Of a DNA stretch of 64,000 nucleotides, positions 47,262 to 59,594 are shown piece after piece (position 1 is the first letter of the stretch; every line of letters starts with the position of its first letter). The stretch is from Candidula unifasciata (taxonomy: Eukaryota > Mollusca > Gastropoda > Stylommatophora > Geomitridae): assembly GCA_905116865.2 (NCBI GenBank), contig CAJHNH020000224.1, forward strand, positions 794,157 to 858,156, read 5' to 3'. Under the pieces are notes generated by a model that had not been told where the DNA came from, made no database searches, and worked only from the letters and a program-made list of their open reading frames with translations. Both the position numbers and the translations under genes were made by a program.

Positions 47262-48540
47262 GACAGACAATTATATCGCAGGGACAGACACTTTTATCAC
47301 AGGGACAGAAACTTATATCACAGGGACAGACAATTATATCACAGGGACATTCAATTATATTACAGAAACAGACAATTATATCACAGGGACAGACAATTAT
47401 ATCACAGGGACAGACACTTATATCACAGGGACAGACACTTTTATCACAGGGACAGACAATTATATCACAGGGACAGACAATTAATACACAGGGAGCAGAT
47501 AATTATATCACAAGACAGACAATTGTACCACAGGGACAGTTCTCACAGTACAGACAATATATCAAAAGACAGAATTGTTGACAGCAAACACACAGAGAAA
47601 TCCTTCACCAGTTCGCATGTACTGATCTCTCACAGGGACAGTCAATTATGTATCACAAGACCAGACAATTATATCACAGGGATATACAGATATATCACAT
47701 GGAACTGTCAATTATATCACAGTGACAAGACAATATATATCACATATATACAGACAATTATATATTGGATAGATACATATATACAGGTAACAGATATTAT
47801 TATATCACAGTATTGACAGATTATATATTTATTCACAGGGGCATACAATTATATCACAGGGACAGACAATTATATCACAGGGACAGACAATTATATCACA
47901 GGGACAGACAATTATATCACAGGGACAGACAGATTATATCACAGGGACAGACAATTATATCACAGGATACAGACAATATATCACAGGGACTGTCATTATA
48001 TCAAGGGACAACAATTATATACAGGACAGACAATTTATATCATGGGCCAGACTGTCATATCACAGGACAGACAATTATTATCACAGAACAGATAATTATA
48101 TCACAGGGATAGATATATATATATTAGGGAGAGAAAATTATCTCTCATGGAACTGTTATATCACAGGAGAGACAATATATCACATACATAGTTATATCAC
48201 AGGGACAGACATTATATCACAGGAACAGACAATTATATATATATAGATATATATATATCTATAGGGACAGACATATTATATCACAGGGACAGATATATAT
48301 ATATCGCTCAGGGAACTGACATTATATCGCAGGGACAGACACTTTTATATAGGTAGATATCTTATATACAGTACAATATATACATGGAGATATATATATA
48401 TATAATATATATATTATCTCTAATGGAAACAGACATATATAACAGGGACAGGACATATATATCACAGGGACAGACACTTATATCACAGGGAATACAATAT
48501 ATCACATATAAAGAATATAAATATAAAATACAATATAATA
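47262..48540. repeat. 21-bp satellite, right part, increasingly garbled
   Basis: Same unit as 38830-40511. Copies are clean at 47262-47490 and 47840-47965 but become truncated, fused and mixed with ATATAT tracts after 47500 and again after 47980. Ras exon 3 coding sequence lies inside (47537-47632). Confidence 0.85.
47537..47632 (-). CDS. Ras: Ras GTPase exon 3, core readable but ends lost
   Basis: On the minus strand 47630-47571 reads RDQYMRTGEGFLCVFAVNNS without a break, equal to human residues 68-87. The next 34 bases (47570-47537) still align with KSFEDINQYREQ but carry several small indels. Before the first Arg the expected S-A-M is replaced by satellite sequence (CCTGTG), so there is no acceptor. 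At the other end no donor GT is in place. The exon is needed to join the 50103 exon (ends TAT AG, needs T) to the 38520 exon (starts at codon 100). Either the assembly consensus is contaminated by the satellite or this allele is damaged. The first seems likelier, since all other exons are perfect. Confidence 0.75.
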
Positions 48541-48554
48541 CATATAGACAAGAT

Positions 48555-49850
48555 ACTTACATGGAACGAAGTCATGTTCAAGAAACAATATAAAAAAATA
48601 TATCTTTGTAGCACTGTTCATATACTAGAGCAATATTTTATACATACCTCTTATGACACTGTCATGTACAAGAACAAAATTTAACAGATCTCTCATCGCA
48701 CTGTCACAAGAACTAATAATACAATGTCAGAGATAGTAAGATATATTATGGACAGATATATATAATATATCATAACTGTCAATAGTACATAGTGGACATA
48801 TATATATATATATATAGTTCTCTCATGAACACTGTTACTGACAAGATATAATATTATATCTAAGCATAGGTATATAATTCCATACCTATATATGTATTGG
48901 AATATAGGCATGGACCTGTATTTTACATAGAACAATATTTATATGGTGGTTCATGGAACAGTCATCTTACAAGAACACCTTTACTTCCCAGGACGGGTGC
49001 CTGGTACCCATCAAGTACTGGGTAACAATAGGAGTCCAAAGTCGTTTTAAAAAAAAATGTCGCTATATCAGGGTAAACCCACAGGATAGAGATCTCACAT
49101 GGAACTGTCCATGCTACCAACGCATATGGGACTTATCATACTTATATTATATATATTTGACTATATATAAGTCAATATATATATATATAATATATCTCTA
49201 TATATCTCTATATATATCTATATAGATCTCTCATGGAACTGTCATGTTCAAGACAATATATTATACATATCTCTTCTAGCACTGTCATATACTAGAGCAA
49301 TATTTATACATACCTCTTATGACACTCTCATGTACAAGAACAAAATTTAAACAGATCTCTCATCGCACTGTCACAAGAATAATAATACCAATGTCAGAGA
49401 TAGTAAGAGATATTATGACAGATTATATATATATATAGCTGCAATAGTACATAGTGGACAAAATAGATCTGTATAGTTCTGTTCGAACACTGTTACTGAC
49501 AAGATATACTTTTATATAAAGCAAAGGTCTCTTTTTCCATACCTTTAGGTGTATTGGAATATGTTGGCTAGACCTGTGTATTTTGTATGTGTGTGTTGGT
49601 ACTTGGTGGGTGATGTGGTGTGTGCAATCTTACCGTGCCACCTTTGTTCCCAGTGACTGGGTGTGGGTACCCACTCAAGGCTGTGGTAGATGTGTAGAGT
49701 GTGGTGCCAAAGTCGTTTTTAAAAAAATGTCCGGCTCTATCAGGGTGCGAACCCACAACCTTCAGATTCACAGGCAGGTGTCTAGCTGCCAACGCTATGG
49801 GACTCTCATACTTATATATATATATTTGACTTGTTTTCAAGTCATATAAC
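48555..49850. repeat. near-duplicate blocks of about 620 bp, first copy corrupted
   Basis: 48555-49175 and 49226-49850 carry the same elements in the same order: CATGTTCAAGA, GACACTxTCATGTACAAGAA, CAGATCTCTCATCGCACTGT, CAATGTCAGAGATAGTAAG, ACATAGTGGACA, a SINE family A copy, and ATATATTTGACT. The second copy is coherent and the first has lost most of the SINE. This looks like one genomic segment assembled twice. Confidence 0.7.
49520..49805 (-). mobile_element. SINE family A copy
   Basis: Matches 9305-9575 throughout: CCATACCTTTAGGTGTATTG, GGTACCCACTCAAGGCTGTG, AAAGTCGTTTTTAAAAAAAT, and on the minus strand a tRNA-like head with box B GGGTTCGCACCC near 49750. Remnants of a second copy lie at 48970-49130. 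Confidence 0.8.
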
Positions 49851-49860
49851 ACACACACGT

Positions 49861-49861
<1 letters not shown>

Positions 49862-49912
<51 letters not shown>
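49862..49912. repeat. (GT)n microsatellite
   Basis: About 22 GT units after TCTCTGTG. Confidence 0.98.
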
Positions 49913-49913
<1 letters not shown>

Positions 49914-50071
49914 TACACATGTGCAGGCATGTGTGTGTTATAAATAATTATGTTAAAAACAAATCAAATGATTTAACTTTATGGTAGAAATATGACAGGT
50001 CTGAATAGGTTTGTCATGGTAGGGTCAGTTATAAGTCAGATTTGAAAGACAGATTTGTTACAAAAATGTCA

Positions 50072-50520
<449 letters not shown>

Positions 50521-50524
50521 TTTG

Positions 50525-50965
50525 TGAAATATTGTGGTTGCTCATCAACCTCTAGGCTTCAGTCTTTGTCCCAGAAACTTAGTTTTATGTGCACATTCAT
50601 TTTACAGATCTGGTTTATTTGTAAGCAGACAGTTGGTTTCTTGGCTCTCAGAAAAATGAATTCTGACTTCAAAGCAAACACCCGCAATTAGTGGACTTTT
50701 ATGACATGCTTGTTAGGGGCACAGTGGGTCTATTTCTGTTTTCCCCCCAAACATAGAGGGGCAGAAGCCAAACTGGGATTTCGGTAAAGGTGAAGGTAAA
50801 GTCGGGAGATGTGAACCAATCTCACTGCACACGGTTATAAACTATAAGTGCTCTGCCACCAGTAGGGACAGCTGATTAGAAACTGTCTGTGTCTCCGTCC
50901 GCATGCAACTCTGTAGCTGCAGTGATGTTCCTACATTTACCCCAGAGTGTTAACTCTAGGATTTT
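50525..50965. repeat. family B copy followed by family C copy
   Basis: 50525-50755: GTTGCTCATCAACCTCTAGG, ATTTTACAGATCTGG, AAGCAGACAGTTGGTTTCTT and TTAGGGGCACAGTGGGTCTA. 50770-50960: CACACGGTTATAAACTATAA, TCCGTCCGCATGCAACTCTG and TAGCTGCAGTGATGTTCCTA, matching 15800-16010. Confidence 0.65.
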
Positions 50966-51456
50966 GGTCTTCTAAACAATGATCAGCACTTTCAGACTTT
51001 TGAAGGATGCTATTTATCTTCACGATTAGACATGTAATAGCAGACGACAAAATGGTACGTCCACAAGCCTTTTGAGAACTGTCCTATCCATCTCAAGGGC
51101 AACAATTTACTTATGAGGCCTAACACCCAAGACAGATCTATCTAATATCTTTGAGTTACAGCCCTAATCACTCATGACCCTTTCTGGTCAGTATCTATCA
51201 GAGAGGGCACACAGGTGCCGATTATTCTACTGGCCAGATAGTTATGTGATTTATTTTGGAGACCAGTCAGTTAAGTGATTTTGTGTATTCATTGTGGTTT
51301 GTAGATTTACGTATGTGCTGATAAAGGCTCTTTAGCTGTAACGCTCACTTGTCATTTATGCTATTGTGAAGCTGACTGGTTCTGCTTTTTATTTAGCTTG
51401 ATATTTTTTCATGATAACCTTTAAAGGAAGTGCATGTGTCTGATTTGTAAAAGATT

Positions 51457-52756
51457 ACTGCTATTTCCCAATAAACAGATACTAGACAAAACGCAAAATA
51501 GAAGTCTGCGTACAATTCTGGGAGCCATAAAATCTACACCTATTGTAGAAATGGAAAAGGCAGCCAACATCATCCCCTTAGAAGAAAGAAGAAGGACAAA
51601 AGCAATTCTACATGCTGAAAAAATGAAGAGAATGTTAAACCACCCATTACACGAAAAATTGGCAGCCAGGACAAAAAACAGAATAAAGCGCACAAGCCTA
51701 AACCATCTAACGAAGGAATTTGGAAAGTCATTCTCTTCACTACTTAACCAACAATGTACACCTGAAGAGCTATCTTTCGATCTCTGGGACTCCGAATTAT
51801 TGACACTCAATGTGTCAACATCCATCCCGAACCTGGGAAACAAAGATGCTGAGCCCGCTTTAGTGAAGAAAGCACTCACAATGGAACACCTCAACAACAT
51901 GTTCCCACAGGACAGCTGGACAAGAATCTACAAGGATGGATCAGCAAAAGAGGCAACTACGAACGGTGGGGCAGGTGTCTACATAAAACACCCAGATGCC
52001 ACTACTGTGTCCCTAGCAGCCCCCACCGGACGAACTTGCTCTAACTACAAGGCAGAACTCTCAGCTCTATTGATGGCAGCACAGTATATGAACAATCTGC
52101 AAATCACCGCAGGCAGGATAGTTTTTCTCACTGACTCACTGTCAGCTGTACAGGCCCTTGAGTCCAAACCTACCGACAGCACACTACAAAGTATAACACA
52201 GGAACTTGCTATGTTGTCAAATAAGGCAGAAATTCACTTGCAGTGGATTCCGTCTCATTGCGGCATCAAAGGCAATGAAAGCGCAGATGCTTTAGCCAAG
52301 GAAGGCAGTAACAAAACTACAGACCTACCAGCCACTATCTTTTCCAGAAGTCAAAACTCTCATTAAGAGAAAAATCAGAAACAGACTGGAAAAAACAACA
52401 ACACTGGTTATGACTACGGAAAAGATTTTCTGAGGCACTTGAACAGAACAGACCAAGTCACAGTTTTTCGCTTACGCACTGGACACTGCAGACTCAATAA
52501 ACACTCATATAAATTAGGTATGAGCCAAACAGCTCTCTGCCAGTGTCTTCGTGCTGAACAGACTCCAGAACATGTCCTGCAAGACTGTCCTCTCCTGGCG
52601 GAGCTGAGGAGCGACATATGGCAACACCCAGTAGAACTGACAACTAAGCTTTGGGAAAACCTAAGAGACCTTGAAAAGACATCCCAGTTTATGACCCACA
52701 GTGGATTATGCGCATGACCAGAGATCGCTGAAGAAGAAGAAGAAGACTGCTATTTC
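51457..52756 (+). mobile_element. 5'-truncated LINE with 11-bp target-site duplication
   Basis: ACTGCTATTTC at 51457-51467 is repeated exactly at 52746-52756. Between them is a non-LTR retrotransposon 3' end closed by a (GAA)n tail (52728-52745). The perfect duplication and simple tail are the marks of target-primed reverse transcription. It sits in the Ras intron between the exons at 52823 and 50187, in antisense orientation to Ras. Confidence 0.92.
51469..52714 (+). pseudogene. LINE ORF2 C-terminus: RNase H and zinc-binding end
   Basis: The frame starts within the element at NKQILDKTQNRSLRTILG (RT C-terminal region). The RNase H domain follows: WTRIYKDGSAKE (first Asp), NYKAELSALLMA (Glu), IVFLTDSLSAVQAL (Asp) and LQWIPSHCGIKGNESADALA (His and last Asp). 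It stops at 52366 after one frame shift, and reading resumes in another frame with VTVFRLRTGHCRLN and the C-x-C...H...C finger in CQCLRAEQTPEHVLQDC. RNase H after RT points to the I/Nimb-type group of LINEs. All catalytic residues are intact, but 5' truncation makes the copy inactive. Confidence 0.88.
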
Positions 52757-52822
52757 TTCTGTGTCTCTGGAGCTGAAAAAGTTAACCAATGTTATGCTTG
52801 GAATGTACAGCCAAAAACTTAC

Positions 52823-52851
52823 CAATTGTTGGATCATATTCTTCAACAAAG
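52823..52851 (-). CDS. Ras: Ras GTPase 29-bp micro-exon (effector loop)
   Basis: The minus strand acceptor CTGTTTCAG precedes CTTTGTTGAAG, and the donor is ATTG|GTAAGT. It supplies the last base of His27, then FVEEYDPTI and the first base of Glu37. This is the core effector loop (switch I) with Thr35 of the G2 motif. It has Glu where most Ras proteins have Asp30. Splicing in phase with both neighbours (CA|C and G|AG) supports this very short exon. Confidence 0.95.
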
Positions 52852-52899
52852 CTGAAACAGAAAGACAAAGAAATGAAATTGAACCGACTGTTGACAAGA

Positions 52900-53655
52900 G
52901 TTTGCAAAAGTTTACTCATCATGTAGCATGCCAACCAGATTCAGACCCATAAACTTCAACATTACACACACAGATGTGTCAGCTTTGAAGTTCAATATGG
53001 AGATTCTGCAACGGATTAGTGAATTTGTGTAATGCTGTTTGTTTATGACATACACTGATGAACAATTTCTAGCCGTAACATTCATTCTGTTTGTAATTAT
53101 AGTATTGTAAAGCTGACTAGTTCTGCTTCTCATTTGTTTTGACCTCTGTTAATGAAACAACTGTCTTGAGCAATCATGGTTCAAATTATGCAGCCAAGAA
53201 ATGAATCAAAGACAAAATACCAAAGGAAATGCTAACAAACAAATACCTAATAACTGTCATTCAAACATTACTGTAAAGTGAAATACTAATCAATGTCAGT
53301 CAATTATCCTAAAACTAATAAACTTATGTCAAATAGTGTAAAATTAAAAAAAATATATATATATTTTAGTCTATAACTGTAAAACTATAAATTTATTAAC
53401 TGAAAAGGAATATCCAACCATCACAAAATAAAACAGCAACAGTTAACACTACCAATATGTCCTTAAGGGATGGAAGACAAAATTAAGATAATTGTGCAAA
53501 CGACACAAACATTAATTTAACTAAACAAAAATCAACCCCTTTTTCTTTAACATTCTGAACCCTTAAGTTAACTACTGCAGATTTCACCTGCCTTCATTCA
53601 TCTCTGTGCCTGGCTTTCTCTGTTTCTTTGGCATTCAGAACCCTTGAGTTACATA
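52900..53655 (-). other. Ras intron, nothing recognised
   Basis: AT-rich. No exon or repeat family identified. Confidence 0.45.
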
Positions 53656-53659
53656 ATTG

Positions 53660-53960
53660 TCTTACCTTGTTATTTAACTGTCTTCTCCTGCTACAGAACT
53701 GTCTTCCCCGTTATATAATTCTCTTCCTGTTATATATTTGTCTACCCTCTTTTCATACCTAATATATAACATTTTGTCCCTGTTATATAATTGTCTTTCC
53801 CTATTATATAATTGTCGTTCCCTATAATTGTCTTTCCCTGTTATATAATTATCTTCCCCTGTTATACATTTGTCTTCCCCTTTCATATACTTATCTTCCC
53901 CTGTTATTTAACAGTTCGACCCTATTATATAATTGTCTTCCTCTGTTTTATAACTGTCCT
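53660..53960. repeat. 20-21-bp array, inverted relative of the 38.8-kb satellite
   Basis: Units such as CCCTGTTATATAATTGTCTT occur about 14 times. Their reverse complement (AAGACAATTATATAACAGGG) is the older variant seen at 38830-38910. The same satellite therefore exists in opposite orientation 5-6 kb upstream of exon 3. Confidence 0.8.
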
Positions 53961-54260
53961 ACACCTGCCTTCATTCAATAAATTATAATTGTTTGTTATG
54001 TTTCTCACTTCGCATTCTCTACTGTTTGCATGTTTGATAGATCAAACAATTTACCATAAGAATGTTCTCAAAAGTAAGCAAATGAAGCTTCATCTCTGTT
54101 AGTTGTACTCCAAGCTTTAAAACCCTGTAGGATAAACTGGTCTTGGAATGTGATATTTCGTGTTCACAAACAACTTAATCTCACTGGATGAAGAGTGGGC
54201 TAAGTCACTTTTTAACAGATGAACAGAAACATACAAGGCAATACAGAAAGTTACACTCAC

Positions 54261-54309
54261 TGATTCTGAATGAGTTGTATGGTAAGTGCACTTTTACCTA
54301 CACCACCCG
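54261..54309 (-). CDS. Ras: Ras GTPase 49-bp exon: P-loop (G1)
   Basis: The minus strand acceptor TTTATTTCAG precedes CGGGTGGTGTAG, and the donor is AATCA|GTGAGT. It gives the end of Ala11, then GGVGKSALTIQLIQN and two bases of His27. GxxGGVGKS is the phosphate-binding loop. The codons for residues 12 and 13 are GGT and GGT, the normal state. The preceding exon (start codon to codon 11, about 31 coding bases) was sought to the right edge and not found, so it is presumably outside the window. Confidence 0.97.
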
Positions 54310-54414
54310 CTGAAATAAACAAGAGAAAAAAAAATTACATCAAATAAGCAAAAATTAACGTAAAAAAATAAAAATTTATTATCTGTTTTATTTTATGATT
54401 TACTTAAAAGTATG

Positions 54415-54560
54415 ACTGACTGACTGACTGACTGATTTTCATCCCCACCATTACCGCAAGACGAGCGATAAACACCAGGTGACACAAAGTGCAACTATAC
54501 GGATGAGAATGGCTTGAGCGCAAGTCCAAGGAAACCGTTAGGTTATAGCTAGGGCCCTTG
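54415..54560. repeat. dispersed repeat family D copy
   Basis: After (ACTG)n, the words GCGATAAACACCAGGTGACA and CAAAGTGC recur at 61970-62000 in the same order, with flanking similarity (ACATCACACAAGCGA vs CGCAAGACGAGCGA). Probably a short interspersed element. Confidence 0.5.
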
Positions 54561-54843
54561 ACGACAGCCGGATTGTGCTTTTAAATAACACACACACACA
54601 AAATAAGTCCCATTTTGAGGCCGATTGAAATAGCTGTATTACTGTGTGTTCTGTATTACTGTCGCACTGTCGGGACTATGAGTAAAAAGATGGAGAATAT
54701 AATTTGAAATGTCAGTCTTTAAATCTCAGGGAAACTTAAAACAGCACGATGTGTTCTATTGTTGTGGTTAACAACAACAACAATAAAGATATAATTATAA
54801 AAGAGATTTAAGAGAAAGGATAAAGAAGAAAGAACGCCTAATT

Positions 54844-54844
<1 letters not shown>

Positions 54845-54928
<84 letters not shown>
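54845..54928. repeat. (AG)n microsatellite
   Basis: About 40 GA units. Confidence 0.98.
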
Positions 54929-55060
54929 TCTAAGCCTGAACAAGCAAGCGAGAGATGGTGAAAATATGAATAAAAAATAAATAAGACCACGAAAGGCTGC
55001 AACAAAATAAGACGAAATGAACGAAACAATGGACGTACGTGAGAAAATGTGTGTGAGAGG

Positions 55061-56892
55061 GGGAGGGCCAGTGTTGCCACTTTGGATCTTTTATATCCAA
55101 ATTTAGATCTTTTTCATTGCATTTAGATACTGTTTTTGACGTTTAGATCGTAAATATTTTTCTAGATATTTTTCATATGGAGTTAGATATGTTATAGATT
55201 TTTTTTTTTTTCATTGTCAATTTAATAATTACTGTGTAAAATATTTACTACAATATTTTTGTTTTGGTCTGGCACGTACATTGTGACAACTGCCATTATT
55301 TGAATTTTGAACTCTCACTGGTGTCAAGGCACAAATATCTGGCAGTCCCGGTACTGATCAATAAAAACGCGCGTAAATCATACTAACTTTGTTTCAACCG
55401 TATCCTCACTGTGCTGACTTTGCGTTTCTTTTTCTTGTGATTTAAAAAAAAAATAATTGCTCACCTTCTTATGTGGCTTTCACTTTGAAAAAACTTTTTA
55501 ACATGCCAAAAGTAAAGTATGAGCAAAAAATTTGGAAATAGTGGTTGCATGATGACAAAATTAAAAAAATTTTGATATGACCAAAGCTTGTTGTAAGTAC
55601 TGCAAGTGTGAAATTGAAGCGAAAATACAAAATTCAAAAGAGTCATGCAGAGCATAAAACTGCAGTTTCATTTAAAGATATTACACCGCTGACATCTGTT
55701 TTCATAACTATACTGATAAATGAATCATCAAAAGTTGAAGTATCAGTCGCAATGTTTTTAATTTGTCACTGCGCAATTTCAAACTGTGACCATTTGATCG
55801 ATTTGTAAAAAATCTTGGACTAGTTTGATTTGAAAAGTGTGATGTAGAAAGTATAGTTTAGGAACTGAAGGACCTTTTAATCAGCAAACAGTTAGGCTTG
55901 AAGAATTTGGCTTTAATTGGTACGGATAATGCCTCAGTGATGGTTGGTATAAACAATGGCGTTTATGCCAAGTTGAAGGAAGCTAACCCATCGTTATTAC
56001 TTATAAAATGTATGCGTCATTCATTGCAGCTAGCATTATCACATGCTTCATCTAAATATTTACCAAGGAATTTGGAATACCTTATTGCTGAAACACTTTA
56101 CTAGTTTTCCAAATCATTTGTCAGACAACAGCAATACAATACATTATATACAGCCTTGAATGATGGTTCCACACCACCGAAAATTCTGTCAGATTGCAAA
56201 ACTAGATGGTTATCAATTTAACCAGCTGTTGAAAGAATTATGAAGAGCAATGGCTGAAGTTGAAGACACACTTTGAAATAACAAGACAAAGTGAAAAGTG
56301 CTACACAGCTGAAATACTATATGGAATGTACAGTGATGAAACAAACAAAACAGAAACTAAAGCGTTTTGGAGTAAAGTGAGACAATTTAAAGATGCCTCA
56401 TCAAACAGTCCACTCTGTTAGCTCTTTAAAGTGTCATGTCTGCCATGATACTATCACTCAAATGCTGACGTAGAAAGAGTTTTCAGTGCTAGGAATTATA
56501 TCAAATCTAACCTAAAAAAACAGGATGAAATTTGACCTCTTAAATGCTATCGTGCCATTAAAATTCAGCCTGATGAGACTAGAGAAATAAGCCTACTGTT
56601 CCACTTATAAAGAAATTTGAACAGCTAAAGCATACCAGGGTCATTTTGGATCTGAAGCTTCAACTTCATTATTCAGGTCAAGTTTATCCTGTGGATCTTG
56701 TGAGGCAGACATTAGTGAGGGTGAGGACATGATTATGTAGGGTAAGTCTTAATAAAAGCTATGTAATTTTTGACTTTTTCAATTTGGATGTTTTTTCTAG
56801 ATCTTTTCCACGGAGATTCAGATCTTTTTAGATATTTTTGACACCGTTTTGGATATTTTTTGTCAAAGAAAAGTGGCAACACTGGGGAGGGC
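55061..56892 (+). mobile_element. hAT DNA transposon with 8-bp target duplication
   Basis: GGGAGGGC at 55061-55068 is repeated exactly at 56885-56892. The element (55069-56884) starts CAGTGTTGCCACTTT and ends with its reverse complement, AAAGTGGCAACACTG with one mismatch. Subterminal regions are full of 'TTTAGAT' / 'TTTTAGATATTTTT' words on both sides. An 8-bp duplication plus CAGTG ends defines the hAT superfamily. Confidence 0.95.
55503..56610 (+). pseudogene. hAT transposase remnant
   Basis: Plus-strand pieces: MPKVKYEQKIWK start (55503), then ALIGTDNASVMVGINNGVYA (about 55910-55970), LLIKCMRHSLQLALSHASSK, an EKCYTAEILYGMYSDE-like block after 56290, and the C-terminal dimerisation region DVERVFSARNYIKSNLK (about 56470-56520). 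The order fits a hAT transposase of the ZBED/SCAND3-like group. Several stops and frame shifts occur. The stretch between the N-terminal part (ends near 55808) and GTDNAS is much shorter than in intact relatives, so an internal part has been deleted. Confidence 0.85.
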
Positions 56893-57630
56893 GCAGAGCG
56901 AGAGGCATGCAGCGGTGAAGAGCAAGAAACAGGGAGAAAAGGAAGGGGGGTGGGGGAGTACATAAACGAAAGTAAGAGTTAGAAAGAAAGACTATAAAAA
57001 TAAAAGAAACAGAAGTCGGGAAAAAATCTGCTTGCTGACAAGGTATAACCAGCGATCAGATCGTCCATACCAGCACATTTGCATATGGTCCGCGTCCGCA
57101 GTGATCAGACACCGTGCCATGCTCTGTGGCCACCGACTTGGCGCGCACACAAGACATAAACAGAACGTTCTGGAAGAGCGCTCAGTTGATGGCATCTATC
57201 CGGTGTCACAGATTGAGTTACAACCGCGGATCTGATAACCAGATCAAACCACGGAAAATCTAAAACAGCTGTCTGCCAACAAGAGACACCGTAAATGAAT
57301 TCCAGTATGCGACAGAATGCTCTACGAGAAGTAAGTCGTTAGCGAGAACCAAGTGATGACTGTGAGTTTGCACCGGTGACCAGACTGCAAGAAACAGATG
57401 TTAAGAGTGGTGTGTCCAGACAAGAGTGCTATACAGGAAGCCAAAGAAGAATACACGCTACACGCTACTGAGGGATTTCCTGAGGAGGGGATCCGAGAAC
57501 TTGTGGACTGAATGGCTCGGAGTGCAATGAGGATAATCTGTCGACTTACCAAATAACTATGCGACAGCGTTATGAAAATACGATATCAAATCAAGGGAAA
57601 AGTAGAACCACCCGCATACTGCTTCGGTTC
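56893..57630. other. no gene recognised
   Basis: More GC-balanced than its surroundings. Open frames on both strands at 56992-57235 have no recognisable motif and overlap each other. Confidence 0.4.
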
Positions 57631-57632
57631 TT

Positions 57633-57822
57633 TATTTTTTGTTCACTCCATCTCGGGGAATCCGAAAGTTCCATGGGGTGGGGGAGTCCAATGTTAAAGG
57701 GATAATACGGTGTGAAAGTAGCACATACTAACTATAATCAAACACCCCACCCCCCCCCCCCTTTTTACAATATTGCTTTCCCCCGGCACTCGGATTCCCC
57801 GAGATGGGGGAATAAAAATGAA
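57633..57822. mobile_element. small MITE with inverted ends
   Basis: CCATCTCGGGGAATCCGA (57648-57665) pairs with TCGGATTCCCCGAGATGG (57790-57807), with similarity extending over T/A-rich flanks to about 33 bp per arm. The centre is purine/pyrimidine-rich with a poly-C run at 57750-57761. Confidence 0.65.
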
Positions 57823-57872
57823 AAAATGAATGTACCACTGCTTCCATCAAAGATACAGCAGCACCGACAGAA

Positions 57873-58077
57873 GCAAATATACAAACTACAAACATGAAAC
57901 TGACTGAAGTACTGAGTACACGTGGGAGACACAGACAGGAGCAAATATACAAACTACAAACATGAAACTGACTGAAGTACTGAGTACACGTGGGAGACAC
58001 AGACAGAAGCAAATATACAAACTACAAACATGAAACTGACTGAAGTACTGAGTACACGTGGGAGACACAGACAGGTA
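57873..58077. repeat. 68-bp tandem repeat, 3 copies
   Basis: GCAAATATACAAACTACAAA starts at 57873, 57941 and 58009. Nearly identical copies. Confidence 0.95.
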
Positions 58078-58289
58078 GGTAGAAGTTGGACAACAGATAG
58101 ACAAACGACGGACAGACACAAAGACAGACATACCGGAAGAAATATGGACAATCAGGTAGGCAGGAAAGACACACAAGGGGACAGACTGGTAGAGTGACAG
58201 ATATAGTTAGATAGGGAGTAGGACAAACAGACCATGACCTACTTTAAATCTGGAGAAGGTATTGGACAGACCGACGTATCAAGAAACAT

Positions 58290-58935
<646 letters not shown>

Positions 58936-59590
58936 TATGCTGTGTCGTTGATACAAAAACTTCATAAGGTGAATATTGCCATTAACAGCTATGACGAGTG
59001 TGGTTATGTGCATGACATTTGTACACAATGCAGGAAAGGACAACAAAGGATTGCACAAGCACGTCTGCAAAATATATTAATTAGGAGAGAGGAAGAGCGA
59101 AGAAAGATGAAGAAAGAAACTCTTTTTTCTTAAAATGTCACGAACTTTTGAAATTTTCGCACAATGCATATTTAAAAAAAAAAAATGTGGCTTAACGATT
59201 CTCCCCTTCCCCGGCAAACACCTTGTTAAAACAAGACAAAGTATATGGAATGGCAACCTGGCAATAATATTCAGCAAGAAGTAATCGTCAAATTTCCCGC
59301 GGCTGCGCCAAGCCAACGAGGCCACATACCAGCGACAATCAATAACAACCAAGTATTTGCAAGGATGTGTCTCAGTAAAACGTTAGTACGAAGACAACCA
59401 AATCACCATCGAGGAAACTTCGCTTCAACAGCTGGAGTCATGCCATGTCCGTCAGTCTGTCTGAATCCCCCCCCCCCCCCCCCAATCCCCCTTTTCGGGC
59501 CTGCTACCTTCAGCCTGCAGCTCAAAGAGTTACCAGGATGATGATCGATCCAACAGAGCAAAACCGTCTACAGCAGCGGTTATCAACCTG
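58936..59590. other. no gene recognised
   Basis: Non-coding. Poly-C at 59468-59483. A short word CAACCAAATCACCATCGAGG shows no relative here. Confidence 0.4.
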
Positions 59591-59594
59591 CCGG

